Below, in pieces: positions 35,425-44,385 of a DNA stretch of 64,000 nt (positions are counted from its first letter, which is position 1; each line of letters opens with the position of its first letter). The position numbers and the translations under genes are program-made. The stretch lies in assembly GCA_036399175.1 (NCBI GenBank), contig DASWNP010000053.1, forward strand, positions 9,197 through 73,196, given 5' to 3'. The notes below the pieces were generated by a model. That model did not search any database. It saw only the letters and a list, made by a program, of their open reading frames with translations, and had not been told where the DNA came from. The stretch is from DASWNP01 sp036399175 (GTDB lineage: Bacteria; Acidobacteriota; Blastocatellia; Pyrinomonadales; Pyrinomonadaceae).

Positions 35425-36182
35425 GTATTCGGACGATTATCGTAGACGACGTGGACTTGGCGCGCGAGCGCATCAAGATTCTGCTCGACGATGCGGAGCT
35501 GGAAGTAGTAGCCGAATGCGCCAACGGTCGAGAAGCCATCAAAGCCATCTGTGACCTCAAGCCTGACCTGGTTTTCCTCGACATCCAGATGCCGAAGATA
35601 GGCGGCTTTGAAGTCGTCGAAACTATCGGCGCGGAAGAAATGCCTGCGGTGATTTTCGTGACTGCGTACGACGAATTCGCCCTGCGCGCGTTCGAGATAA
35701 ACGCGGTCGATTACCTTCTCAAACCTTTTGACGAAGCGCGATTAAATAAAGCCGTCGAGCGCGCCAAACGCGAAATCGGACGGCACACGCCCGCCTTCGA
35801 GGTGGAAGAAAAACTACGGCGGTTATTAAAAGAGGTCAGAGGCGAGCCGAAATACCTGAAGCGCATTCCGGTGAAGTCCGCACGTCACACGACTTTAGTT
35901 CTGACCGAGGAAATAGATTGGATCAGTTCTGCCGGACATTATCTTGAGCTGCACACGGGCGACGAAAAGCACCTCATCCGCGAGCAGTTGTCCCGACTCG
36001 AACCGAAGCTCGACCCGGAAAAATTTGTTCGCATCCACCGCTCGGCAATCGTCAATCTCGATAGCATCAAATCTCTCCACCCGCTTTTTAACGGGGATCA
36101 CATCGTCGTTTTAAAAAACGGACGAGAGCTGAATTTAAGCCGCACCTACCACGAAAAGCTAATAGCGCTTCTGGCGCGATGA
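35421..36182 (+). CDS. LytTR-family DNA-binding response regulator
   Basis: The 253-residue regulator has a receiver domain (1-120) with acidic VDD at 8-10, the phosphorylated Asp54 in LVFLDIQMP, the conserved Thr in VTAYD and Lys in LLKPFD. A LytTR DNA-binding domain follows (about 148-250), with DWISSAGHYLELHTG and FVRIHRSAIVNLDSIKSL, typical of the family. It is coupled to the upstream histidine kinase by a 4-bp overlap. Targets are unknown; the nearby secreted hydrolase genes are candidates. Confidence 0.93.
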   Translation: MSIRTIIVDDVDLARERIKILLDDAELEVVAECANGREAIKAICDLKPDLVFLDIQMPKIGGFEVVETIGAEEMPAVIFVTAYDEFALRAFEINAVDYLLKPFDEARLNKAVERAKREIGRHTPAFEVEEKLRRLLKEVRGEPKYLKRIPVKSARHTTLVLTEEIDWISSAGHYLELHTGDEKHLIREQLSRLEPKLDPEKFVRIHRSAIVNLDSIKSLHPLFNGDHIVVLKNGRELNLSRTYHEKLIALLAR

Positions 36183-36339
36183 TACTTGACGACCCTTGCC
36201 TGATTATTCAGAAAAATCCGGATAAAGCCGCCATAGATGCATGCTGATGATTGAATCATCTTTAATCCCTTGAGTTCTAGAAACCCCTGACAATATATGC
36301 ATATTCTCGGTCAGTTTTGCCGAACAAGCCCGGTTAAGA

Positions 36340-36369
36340 TTGACGCGAATTAAAACACGAATCTATAAT
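36340..36369 (+). promoter_or_regulatory. Vegetative promoter of tRNA-His (and possibly hisS)
   Basis: TTGACG at 36340-36345, an 18-nt spacer and a perfect TATAAT at 36364-36369. Transcription should start near 36376, just before the tRNA. Confidence 0.75.
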
Positions 36370-36382
36370 CTGTCAACGATGT

Positions 36383-36459
36383 GCTGCCGTAGCTCAGTTG
36401 GCTAGAGCGTCTGACTGTGGATCAGAAGGTCGGCGGTTCGAGCCCGCCCGGCAGTACCA
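36383..36459 (+). tRNA. tRNA-His (anticodon GTG), non-canonical: A73 and no G-1
   Basis: A full cloverleaf can be drawn: acceptor 36383-36389 with 36449-36455, D arm from 36392, anticodon stem 36410-36414/36422-36426, anticodon GTG at 36417-36419, T arm GGCGG-TTCGAGC-CCGCC, and an encoded CCA (36457-36459). The discriminator is A (36456), not the usual C73, and the base before position 1 is T, not the G-1 that marks almost all tRNA-His. Position 1 pairs with 72 as G-U. This form is known from a group of Alphaproteobacteria whose HisRS has changed to match. hisS follows 61 bp later. Confidence 0.93.
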
Positions 36460-36520
36460 TTTTCTTCTTCCTCGTTACAAGCTAACGACAAATTTTAACG
36501 TTATAAAAGAGAATACTTAG

Positions 36521-37999
36521 ATGAGTGATAATTCGACGCCTCGGCCGCGCCCCCGTGTGCCGAAGGGTTTCAGAGATATATTTGCCGGGAGCGTTCTTGC
36601 CAGACAGCGAATGATAGACACTATCCGTGAAGTTTATGAGCGGTATGGATTCTCTCCTTTAGAGACACCATCCGTCGAGTACGTCGATGCGTTGGGCAAG
36701 TACCTGCCTGAAAGCGATACTGCGGAGGGCGGTATCTTTGCATTCAGAGATGAGGACGATGCTCTGGTCGCTTTACGCTATGATTTGACTGCTCCCTTGT
36801 CGAGAGTATTTTCGCAATACAAGAATTCCTTGCCCCTTCCTTTCCGCCGTTACCATGTTGGTTTAGTGTGGCGCAATGAGAAGCCGGGGCCTGGTCGCTT
36901 TCGTGAGTTTTATCAATTCGATATTGATACCGTTGGCTCCGCTTCGATGGCGGCCGACGCAGAAGTGTGTTGCGTTTTGGCTGACTCTCTCGAAGCATTG
37001 CAGATTTCGCGTGGCGATTATGTAATTCGAGTAAACAATCGGAAGGCTCTCAATGGAGTCCTGGAAATTATCGGTCTGCCCTCGGATGAAAAAACTTCGG
37101 GGGCGGTATTGCGAGCAATTGATAAATTAGACCGGCTGGGTATCGAAGGCGTCAGGCAACTGCTCGGCGAGGGTCGCACGGACGAATCAGGTGACTTTAC
37201 CGAAGGGGCGCGACTGACCGGCGAGCAAGCGCAGCGCGTTGTTGACCTGCTTTCCGTTCAGGAGGACTCGCGCACTAAAGTCTGCGACAGGTTTGAAGAA
37301 ATAATACGCGGCTCAAAAGTAGGCGAAGAAGGCGTGGCCGAGCTGCGCGAGATAGATCGGTTTCTGACTGCGGCCGGCTATGGAGAAGATAGAGTTGTTT
37401 TTGATCCGACGGTAGTGAGAGGCTTGGCTTATTACACCGGGCCGGTTTTTGAGGCGGCTCTGACTTTTGAAGTAACTGACGAAACCGGGCAGAAGCGGCA
37501 ATTCGGCTCGGTGTCGGGCGGAGGCAGGTACGATTACCTCGTCGAGCGTTTTATCGGCGAGAAAGTGCCAGCCACCGGCGCTTCGATTGGAGTGGATCGT
37601 TTGTTAGCGGCTCTTGAGACACTTGGAAAATTAAGAACGCAGGACTTATCGGCTCCGGTCATCGTGACGGTGATGGATAAAGACCGCGCTTTTGATTATC
37701 AGAAGATAACCTTTGATTTGCGTCGTGCTGGAATCCCGGCGGAGATGTATCTCGGCGAGGGTAATTTTAGAAAACAGCTTCAATACGCCGACGAACGCGG
37801 AGCAGTCGTGGCAGTGATTGCCGGTTCCAGAGAGTTTGAAGCCGGACAAGTTTCGCTAAAAGATCTGCGACTTGGACGGGAATTATCCGAGCGATTTGTC
37901 GAACGCCGGGATTGGCTCAAAGAACAACCGGCTCAAGTGACCGTTTCCCTGGAAAACATTGTGACTGAAGTGCAGGCAATTCTTAATCGCTACCGGTAA
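36521..37999 (+). CDS. hisS: Histidyl-tRNA synthetase, divergent (alphaproteobacterial-like) type
   Basis: Charges tRNA-His with histidine in the cytoplasm. At 492 residues it is longer than common bacterial HisRS (about 420). Class II motifs are present but in the divergent form: LRYDLTAPLSR (85-95), the motif-2 region WRNEKPGPGRFREFYQFD (117-134) where common enzymes read FRHERPQKGRYRQFHQ, and VVRGLAYYTGPVFEA for the histidine-A loop. The C-terminal anticodon-binding domain follows from about residue 385. This is the type that in a subset of Alphaproteobacteria recognises tRNA-His lacking G-1 and carrying A73, exactly the tRNA encoded next door. Its GC content is lower than its neighbours'. 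Confidence 0.93.
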   Translation: MSDNSTPRPRPRVPKGFRDIFAGSVLARQRMIDTIREVYERYGFSPLETPSVEYVDALGKYLPESDTAEGGIFAFRDEDDALVALRYDLTAPLSRVFSQYKNSLPLPFRRYHVGLVWRNEKPGPGRFREFYQFDIDTVGSASMAADAEVCCVLADSLEALQISRGDYVIRVNNRKALNGVLEIIGLPSDEKTSGAVLRAIDKLDRLGIEGVRQLLGEGRTDESGDFTEGARLTGEQAQRVVDLLSVQEDSRTKVCDRFEEIIRGSKVGEEGVAELREIDRFLTAAGYGEDRVVFDPTVVRGLAYYTGPVFEAALTFEVTDETGQKRQFGSVSGGGRYDYLVERFIGEKVPATGASIGVDRLLAALETLGKLRTQDLSAPVIVTVMDKDRAFDYQKITFDLRRAGIPAEMYLGEGNFRKQLQYADERGAVVAVIAGSREFEAGQVSLKDLRLGRELSERFVERRDWLKEQPAQVTVSLENIVTEVQAILNRYR

Positions 38000-38111
38000 T
38001 GGACTTCTCTTTGACCCGTAAAGTGCAAAGCCGCTTGCGTCCTCAAACTTTATCGGTGTAGAGCAACAAAGATGAATAAAACGGGACTGAATTGCCCGTC
38101 GGCGTTGAGAG

Positions 38112-38138
38112 GGGGCTCGCAAGATGCGAGCCCCTTTT
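38112..38138 (+). terminator. Rho-independent terminator after hisS
   Basis: A perfect 10-bp stem, GGGGCTCGCA/TGCGAGCCCC (38112-38121 and 38125-38134), with a 3-nt loop and four T (38135-38138). Confidence 0.85.
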
Positions 38139-38190
38139 GCTGTTCGAGGGTTGAATATCGACGATTGAGAGAGGGGCGCTTCCGTGCGAT

Positions 38191-38976
38191 TCAAGGGGCG
38201 GCGGGTGCGCCGAGGGCTTGGAGGTGTTTGCGGGCTTGGACGGCTTCGGGGGTCTGGGGGTAGCGGCGGATGAGTTCGCGCAAGGCCTGGCCGTCGTAGC
38301 GGTAGCGTTTGGCGTTGAGGTCGAAGGTAAAGGTGATGCCCTGACGGTTGTAGCGGTCGAGGCCGGTGTAGTTGAGAAAGTATGTGTGGAGGGGCGCGCC
38401 TCCGGCGGCCATCTCGCGCTCGTCGAGGCGGCGGGCGGCCTCGCGCGAGAGCTTGTCGGCTGCTTGCTGAGCGGCCTGGCCGAAGAGCAGGAGAGCGGCG
38501 GGGCGCGAGGGCGAATGTGTAAAGGCGTCGAGGAAGATGCGCGCGCGTGCGAGACGGTCGAAGTCTTCGGAGGCGCGCACGAGACGGAGCAGACGTTGGT
38601 CGTCGCCGTTGCGCCAGATGGCGACGAGGCTGTCGGCCTGCACCCAGCCGCGCGTGCGGCGTGTGACGGCGACGCGGTAGAAGCTTATGCCGTCGGAGGT
38701 GCGGCGTGCGCCGTTGACGGAGACGACGCGCCCTCTGCCGAGTCTTTGCAGGAGCGGCGCGGAAGGGTCTGGTTCCTGACGCAGGGCGGAGAGTCTCTCG
38801 TCGACGACGATGGCCGAGCGTCCGCCTTTGACGTTTGCGCGACGCTTCTGCGCGTGCGCGTCGGCGGCGGCAAAGGTCATAAGGAAGGTCAGAAGAGAGA
38901 TGAGACAGACGAACGAGTTGAGAAGAGTCGGGCGCGAGGCAGAGTTGATTCTGCCTTTGAATAGCGGAGCGGGCAT
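38191..38976 (-). CDS. Exported SH3-domain protein
   Basis: The 261-residue protein has a signal peptide (about 18-43, LLNSFVCLISLLTFLMTFAAADAHAQ), then an SH3b-like domain (about 55-120: SALRQEPDPSAPLLQRLGRGRVVSV and RTRGWVQADSLV) of the kind that binds cell-wall peptides. The remaining part (125-261) is helical, ending in QALRELIRRYPQTPEAVQARKHL, which resembles half a TPR. Function is unknown beyond probable envelope location. It faces hisS tail to tail. Confidence 0.7.
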   Translation of the reverse strand: MPAPLFKGRINSASRPTLLNSFVCLISLLTFLMTFAAADAHAQKRRANVKGGRSAIVVDERLSALRQEPDPSAPLLQRLGRGRVVSVNGARRTSDGISFYRVAVTRRTRGWVQADSLVAIWRNGDDQRLLRLVRASEDFDRLARARIFLDAFTHSPSRPAALLLFGQAAQQAADKLSREAARRLDEREMAAGGAPLHTYFLNYTGLDRYNRQGITFTFDLNAKRYRYDGQALRELIRRYPQTPEAVQARKHLQALGAPAAP

Positions 38977-39048
38977 GGCTTCGTCCTCCTTTGGAAGTGA
39001 AAGACGACCCGTGCTCGTGCGTTTTCGTTAAGAGGGGTTGAAGAGGGG

Positions 39049-39600
39049 TTAGCGAGACGCGCGGCGACGCGGGTTCGCGTTGAGTAAAGCTTCGAGCTGC
39101 GCGCGTGCGTTCGAGCGCGTGCGCGCAGGCAGACCCGAGTGATGAAAATGGCAGATGGCGAGGGCGAGAGCGTCGGCAGCATCATAAGGCTGCGGCGCTT
39201 TGGAGAGACGAAGCAGAAGCCGCACCATCTCCTGAACCTGATGCTTCTCGGCGGCTCCGTAGCCGACCACCGCCTGCTTGACGAGGCGCGGCGCGTACTC
39301 CTTTATCTCCAACTGCGCCCGCTCGGCGGCGACGAGCGCCACGCCGCGCACCTGTCCGAGCTTCAAAGCCGTCTTCGGATTGACGGCGAAGAACGCCTCT
39401 TCGATAGAGCAAACGTCGGGCTTGAAGCGTTCGATTAAATCTTCGATGCCGTTGCTAATCTTCAACAAACGCGCCGCGAATCGCTCGCGCGCCGGAGCCC
39501 TCAAAGCGCCGAACTCCACCAGCCCATAACGCCGCGCATCGCCCTCGACGATGCCCCAGCCCGTTATCTCACTCCCCGGATCAATGCCTAGAACTCGCAT
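39049..39600 (-). CDS. ruvC: Crossover junction endodeoxyribonuclease RuvC
   Basis: Resolves Holliday junctions made during recombination and repair, together with RuvAB. The 183 residues show the RNase-H-fold acidic set: Asp7 in GIDPG, Glu67 in CSIEEAFF, and the paired Asp in YDAADALALA. Usual length is 160-190. It lies downstream of yebC on the same strand, a common bacterial pairing, separated by a block of heptameric inverted repeats. ruvA and ruvB are not in the window. Confidence 0.95.
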   Translation of the reverse strand: MRVLGIDPGSEITGWGIVEGDARRYGLVEFGALRAPARERFAARLLKISNGIEDLIERFKPDVCSIEEAFFAVNPKTALKLGQVRGVALVAAERAQLEIKEYAPRLVKQAVVGYGAAEKHQVQEMVRLLLRLSKAPQPYDAADALALAICHFHHSGLPARTRSNARAQLEALLNANPRRRASR

Positions 39601-39609
39601 GCTTTAAAA

Positions 39610-39769
39610 CAGTGACAAGTGACATGTGACGAGTGACGAGCAAGACAAGAAGAGAAGTGATGAGTGATGAGTAAATGAGCGATGAGTGAAAGATGAAGAG
39701 CTTTTATCTCATCACTCATTACACATCACTGGTTTTAACTCGTCACTCATCACTCATCACTTGTCACTG
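39610..39769. repeat. Heptamer-repeat inverted pair (word GTGATGA)
   Basis: The left arm from 39610 and the right arm ending at 39769 are built of 7-nt units such as GTGACGA and GTGATGA. The outer ~31 nt of each arm are largely complementary, and a smaller TGATGAG block sits inside. It lies between yebC and ruvC, both on the minus strand, and could act as a terminator or RNA-stabilising hairpin. Confidence 0.85.
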
Positions 39770-39772
39770 CTT

Positions 39773-40516
<744 letters not shown>

Positions 40517-40580
40517 CTTCGGTTGATTCCTTGAGTAGTCTCGAAATGTTTGGAAGCAGCAACGGGAATATACCATAGAG

Positions 40581-40614
40581 CAGAGGTCGGAGGTTAGAGG
40601 CCAGAGGTCGGAGA
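40581..40614. repeat. Heptamer repeat block without partner arm (word AGAGGTC)
   Basis: AGAGGTC-GGAGGTT-AGAGGCC-AGAGGTC-GGAG in register of 7 nt. Unlike the other blocks, no inverted copy is seen nearby. It lies between DUF167 and yebC. Confidence 0.8.
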
Positions 40615-40659
40615 AAGACAAAAAGATTTTCAGTGACATCGAGCATCCGACGACTGCTT

Positions 40660-40950
40660 TTAGCTATCCTCGACGAGACTGAGCAGACGCGCGGGGTCGA
40701 GGCCAGCGACGCGAATTGTCTTGAGCCTGGAGGTGTGGCCGGAGACGATTTCGACGGCGCGGGGCGCGACGCCGAGCGTGCGCGCGAGAAAGCGTTTGAG
40801 TTCTTCGTTGGCCGCGCCTTCGACGGGCGGAGCGGCCAGTCGAACGCGAAGCGCGCCGTCGTGCTCGCCCGCGACGGCGTTTCTCGACGCGCGCGGGACG
40901 ACCCGCACCGCGAAGGTGATAGTCGTACCCTGCCGAGTGTAGGAAATCAA
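40660..40950 (-). CDS. DUF167 (YggU) family protein
   Basis: A 96-residue protein with the family pattern: FAVRVVPRASRNAV (14-27), LRVRLAAPPVEGAANEEL (34-51) and VEIVSGHTSRLKTIRVAG (65-82). The small alpha/beta fold has no established function. It overlaps the YggT gene by 4 bp, and the order yggS-yggT-DUF167 is conserved in many bacteria near division genes, supporting the call. Confidence 0.9.
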   Translation of the reverse strand: MISYTRQGTTITFAVRVVPRASRNAVAGEHDGALRVRLAAPPVEGAANEELKRFLARTLGVAPRAVEIVSGHTSRLKTIRVAGLDPARLLSLVEDS

Positions 40951-41570
40951 GGATTGATGAAGCCGACGAATCGGAGCGGGAAAGGGTTAATCAATGTCCC
41001 GTAAATCGCCGCTTGAAAGAGCCACAGCAGGATGAAGGCGACGATTGGCGAGAGGTCGAGCATTGCCAGTGGCGGGATGATGCGTCGCAGAGGCATGAGC
41101 AGCGGGTCAGTAGCATCCACCAGAAGACGCATCACGCGATTGCTATAGCTCAACATGCCCCATGAAAAAATGATGCGAATGAAGATGAGTAGAGAGTAAA
41201 GTCCGAGCAGGCCATACAGCACGTAGCCGACGACCTGAACGATTGCACCTCTCGGAACAGCGTAGAGCACGCCCGCAATCATGTTCAGCACCCCCTCCAC
41301 GAGCAGGAGGGCAAACCACCCGACCAGAATCAGAATCAGGATGGTGACGAGCGGCGCCATGTTCGGCCCGAAGCCGAACTGTAACAGTGAGCGACGCACA
41401 GGATTGACGAGCGGGTCAGTCAGTCGCCGCACGAAGATTACCGGGCGGCTGAAGGGATTCAGGTCGGCGTAGTTCAGCGCCAGCCGTGTAATCATCAGTA
41501 GAATGACGGCGATAACTACAGCCGCGATGCCATACCTGAAGAAAAGATAGATAGCCAGAATGACCTGCAT
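40947..41570 (-). CDS. YggT family membrane protein
   Basis: The 207-residue protein has two YggT repeats, each with a pair of hydrophobic helices around a loop such as NPFSRPVIFVRRLTDPLVNPVRR (about 37-60) and SNRVMRLLVDATDPLLMPLRR (about 141-161). The TDPL..P.RR motif is characteristic. YggT proteins are inner-membrane and have been linked to osmotic tolerance and cell division in some bacteria. It is translationally coupled to the DUF167 gene downstream. Confidence 0.92.
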   Translation of the reverse strand: MQVILAIYLFFRYGIAAVVIAVILLMITRLALNYADLNPFSRPVIFVRRLTDPLVNPVRRSLLQFGFGPNMAPLVTILILILVGWFALLLVEGVLNMIAGVLYAVPRGAIVQVVGYVLYGLLGLYSLLIFIRIIFSWGMLSYSNRVMRLLVDATDPLLMPLRRIIPPLAMLDLSPIVAFILLWLFQAAIYGTLINPFPLRFVGFINP

Positions 41571-41647
41571 AAAATTTTAAGACTCCGCATCCCGCGTGCT
41601 ATGCACTCTGTAACATCCCTCGTGCGCCCGCGTGTCGAAAGCCCTCA

Positions 41648-42394
41648 TCAGTGGATTGGCCTTCGCGCGCCGAAAATTGCAGTGCCGACGCGCACCAGCG
41701 TCGCTCCTTCTTCGACGGCTACCTCGTAGTCGTTGCTCATGCCCATCGAAAGCTCGCCCGCCTCAGAGCCGAAGGCGCGCTGCTGGCCGAGAGCGTCGCG
41801 CAGCTCGCGCAGGCGTCGAAAGATTGGGCGCACGCGCTCTGCATCCTCGTAGAAGGGAGGCAAAGTCATCAGTCCCTTCAGACGCAGGCGCTCGCAGGTC
41901 TGGAGGCGCTCGACGAGGCGCGGCAGCTCGTCTTCCGTCGCGCCGGTCTTGGTGGCTTCGCCCGCGAGGTCGATTTGGATGAGCACGTCGAGACGCTCGC
42001 GCTCCTCTTCGACGCAGAGGCGCTCAAGGCGTTCGACGAGCGCGAGCGTCTCGACCGAATGAATCAAATCGAAGAGCCTGACGGCGCGGCGCGCTTTGTT
42101 CGATTGCAGATGCCCAATCAGATGCCAGCGCACGGGCGCGCCTCCCAGAAGGGAAATCTTCTCTTCCGCCTCCTGCACGCGGTTCTCGCCGAAATCGCTC
42201 GCCCCCGCGAGGGCGGCCAGCCGCAGCGTCTCCGCGCCGTGCGTCTTGCTGACGGCGACGAGCGTCACCTCTTCCGGCGCACGCCCCACACGCCGCGCGC
42301 TCGCCTCGATGCGTCGGCGCACCTCGGCCAGACGCGCGCGCAAATCTTCGATTGACGCCGTAGCTTCGAGCATGTGCTTTTCTGTCTGTGCCAA
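41648..42394 (-). CDS. YggS/YBL036C family pyridoxal-phosphate homeostasis protein
   Basis: The 248-residue alanine-racemase-fold protein binds PLP through the Lys in LVAVSKTHG (46-54) and shows the family motifs DFGENRVQEAEEK, WHLIGHLQSNKAR, LKGLMTLPP, and SMGMSNDYEVAVEEGATLVRVGTAIFG. It buffers PLP and affects amino-acid and vitamin B6 balance. The start could also be the ATG at 42373 (MLEATASIED). It heads the yggS-yggT-DUF167 group on the minus strand. Confidence 0.95.
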   Translation of the reverse strand: MAQTEKHMLEATASIEDLRARLAEVRRRIEASARRVGRAPEEVTLVAVSKTHGAETLRLAALAGASDFGENRVQEAEEKISLLGGAPVRWHLIGHLQSNKARRAVRLFDLIHSVETLALVERLERLCVEEERERLDVLIQIDLAGEATKTGATEDELPRLVERLQTCERLRLKGLMTLPPFYEDAERVRPIFRRLRELRDALGQQRAFGSEAGELSMGMSNDYEVAVEEGATLVRVGTAIFGARRPIH

Positions 42395-42762
42395 TCGACA
42401 AAACTATAACAAGCGCTCATGCTCGCCCGCAACCGCCTCGAACATCCAGCCCGCAATCATCGCTGCACCCGAAGGCTCGACGACGCGCGAAGAGAAGAGG
42501 ACGGCAGCGTTTCAAACGGCGTCGATGGGCGGGCGGCCTTCGACGCGTGCATTGAGCGCTTGCGTACACGATACGGTCAGAGGCGGCACGAAATGGTTCA
42601 GCGTCGCAGGCGGCGACGCGGCGCGACAGCCTCCTGCCAACGATTTAGAGAGGTCTCAGGCACGGCACGTCGATTGTAAGTAATATTCCTCCTCACAGTT
42701 TTTCCCCTGACAATTTTGTGCGCCGGAGTGGGCGCGATTTTCGGTTTGAGGGAGGGAGTTCG
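42395..42762. other. Divergent intergenic region
   Basis: About 370 bp between the divergent yggS and the charged-repeat protein gene. A frame at 42419-42679 shows no coding signature. Promoters for both directions are expected here, but none was confidently identified. Confidence 0.35.
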
Positions 42763-43347
42763 ATGATGAACAAGAAGGTTCGAGGCTCGATTCTGCGCGT
42801 GTTGATGCTGGTGCTGTTGGCGGTGCTGGCAGCGCCGTCGATGGATGTCGCCGCAAAGAATCAGGGCAAGGGCAAGAATAAGAACAAGGATGTCTTCGTC
42901 AACGGCCACGACGCGCGCGACGGGCGCTGGGACAAAGGCGGCAGGAAGCATAAGAAGAACCGCGACCGCGACGATTATGACGACGACGATGACTATGACG
43001 ATGACGACGACCGCTACGAGCGCCGCCGCCGCCGCGACCGCAACTCCGGCGGCTACGACCGGACGGAGATTCGCCGCCAGGCTCTGAGCGTCGGCTACGA
43101 AGAAGGCTTCGAGGCCGGGCGCGAAGACCGAAGCAGGGGCGAGCGCTTCGATTACCGCGACGAAGGTGAGTACCGCGACGCGACCAACGGCTACCGCGAC
43201 AGCTACGGCGACCAGAGCCTCTATCGCAGCAGCTTCCGCGAAGGCTTCGAGCGAGGCTACCGCGACGGCTACGAAGATAGAAACAGAAACGGGCGCACGG
43301 GCATCGGCGTCGGCGACATCCTCGGCGGCATCCTCGGTCGGCCGTAA
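42763..43347 (+). CDS. Exported highly charged low-complexity protein with Asp and Arg runs
   Basis: The 194-residue protein (ATG at 42763, GAGGGAGGG upstream) has a signal peptide (about 5-31) followed by a basic lysine-rich stretch. Then come an Asp/Tyr run (DDDDDYDDDDD, about 75-88) and an Arg run (RRRRRDR). The second half repeats short Y/F-G-R-D units such as YEEGFEAGRED and FREGFERGYRDGYED. No enzymatic motif is visible. The strict separation of acidic and basic runs suggests a self-associating or surface-binding protein (inference). Confidence 0.65.
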   Translation: MMNKKVRGSILRVLMLVLLAVLAAPSMDVAAKNQGKGKNKNKDVFVNGHDARDGRWDKGGRKHKKNRDRDDYDDDDDYDDDDDRYERRRRRDRNSGGYDRTEIRRQALSVGYEEGFEAGREDRSRGERFDYRDEGEYRDATNGYRDSYGDQSLYRSSFREGFERGYRDGYEDRNRNGRTGIGVGDILGGILGRP

Positions 43348-43542
43348 GGCTCGAAACGTCAGACTCGAAAAATCGACGCCGCAGGGGTTTCAGAGCAACG
43401 GAAGTCTGGAAAATTCGATAAGCGGAGAGCGACGGGCGTTTGAGAAGCGTCAGCCCGTCGCCCTCCGCTTTTCCGCGCACGAGGGACGCCCAACCAGGAG
43501 CGCCTGCAAAAGCGCGTCTTCGAGCGAGCGGCGAGCGCATGC

Positions 43543-43572
43543 TTGACACTCCCGCGCCCCTGTTCGTATGAT
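43543..43572 (+). promoter_or_regulatory. Vegetative promoter of tRNA-Leu
   Basis: A perfect TTGACA at 43543-43548, an 18-nt spacer and TATGAT at 43567-43572. The tRNA begins 18 nt further on. Confidence 0.75.
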
Positions 43573-43589
43573 TTATTCAACCGTGACAC

Positions 43590-43673
43590 GCGGATGTGGC
43601 GGAACTGGCAGACGCGCAGGTCTCAGAAGCCTGTGATGGTGACATCGTGGAGGTTCGATCCCTCTCATCCGCA
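43590..43673 (+). tRNA. tRNA-Leu (anticodon CAG)
   Basis: An 84-nt class II tRNA: acceptor GCGGATG (43590-43596) pairs with CATCCGC (43666-43672), the anticodon stem is 43617-43621/43629-43633, and the anticodon CAG is at 43624-43626. A long variable arm follows, then the T loop TTCGATC. The discriminator is A (43673). CCA is not encoded, unlike in the tRNA-His of this window. Confidence 0.93.
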
Positions 43674-43679
43674 TCAAGT

Positions 43680-43759
43680 AAGGCAAAAGTAAAAAGGCAA
43701 AGGTGAGGAAGAATAGCTTCCGTTTCACCTTTGCCTTTTTACTTTTGGCTTTTGCCTTT
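43680..43759. repeat. Heptamer-repeat hairpin (word GGCAAAA), probable two-way terminator
   Basis: The left arm begins AAGGCAAAAG at 43680 and the right arm is its complement, ending at 43759. The right arm carries exactly one extra 7-nt unit (CCAAAAG in complement). Runs of T on both strands and a position between the convergent tRNA-Leu and DUF6941-like genes suit a bidirectional terminator. Confidence 0.85.
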
Positions 43760-44193
43760 CAGTTGACGGCTTCGGAGGCGGCGTCGGGGCGGGGGGCGCT
43801 CATGTCGAGGATGGTGAGCGGGCGCTCGTCGAAGAGAGTGGAGTCGATGAGCGTCTGCACCCAGTATTGGCCGGGGTGGTGGAAGGTGACGTTGACGAAG
43901 AAGCTGACGTTGTCGGCCTGCCCGCCGGGCGCAAGCTCGAAGCTGGTGGGCTGCGAGACGACGACCGGGTGCTTTCTGTCGGGCGTCAGGATTCTCACCT
44001 CGGAGAGATGCTGTCCCTCGCCCGTCCAGTGGTTGACGACGGCGAACTTGACGAGCGAGACGGGCAGTTGCTCGACCATCAGGTTCTGAAAGACTCCCAT
44101 CAGAGAGAGCTTGTTGCCCGCTTCGAGCCGCACGTCGTCGCAGAAAATCGTGTAGATGAGCTGTAGCTCGTGGGTCTGAAACGTGTTGTCCAT
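43759..44193 (-). CDS. Conserved hypothetical protein, DUF6941-like
   Basis: The 144-residue soluble protein begins MDNTFQTHELQLIYTIFCDDVR at 44193 with GAGGAG upstream; the longer frame to 44235 is unnecessary. It is almost all beta strand: LSLMGVFQNLMV, LVKFAVVNHWTG, SFFVNVTFHHPGQYWVQTLID. The opening FCDDVRLEAGNKLSLMGVF is a pattern I associate with the DUF6941 group, but this is from memory and moderate in certainty. No catalytic residues are visible. Its stop overlaps the edge of the heptamer hairpin. Confidence 0.6.
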   Translation of the reverse strand: MDNTFQTHELQLIYTIFCDDVRLEAGNKLSLMGVFQNLMVEQLPVSLVKFAVVNHWTGEGQHLSEVRILTPDRKHPVVVSQPTSFELAPGGQADNVSFFVNVTFHHPGQYWVQTLIDSTLFDERPLTILDMSAPRPDAASEAVN

Positions 44194-44305
44194 CCGGTCT
44201 CCTCTTGATGCGTTGATTGAGCGCTGCCGGAGCAATCATACTCCGTTGCATGCGCGCGGGCTAATCCTTGCGGCGCGCGAGTCTTACGCATGTCCGAACG
44301 AACGA

Positions 44306-44343
44306 CAGCCGCGCCGGGAGCGCATATGCTCGGGCGCGGCTGT
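44306..44343. terminator. Strong GC hairpin after the TPR gene
   Basis: ACAGCCGCGC on the left (44306-44315) pairs with GCGCGGCTGT (44334-44343), with an inner GAGC/GCTC extension. The T-run is weak (GGGTTTT on the plus side), so termination is likely but not certain. Confidence 0.5.
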
Positions 44344-44385
44344 GGGTTTTGAAGTTAATCGACTCTCGAAAAAAAGGTTTCGCGC

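Noticed and set aside
39610..39769. Heptamer blocks considered as CRISPR arrays
   Set aside because: No spacers between identical repeats, a 7-nt period, inverted halves and no cas genes in the window.
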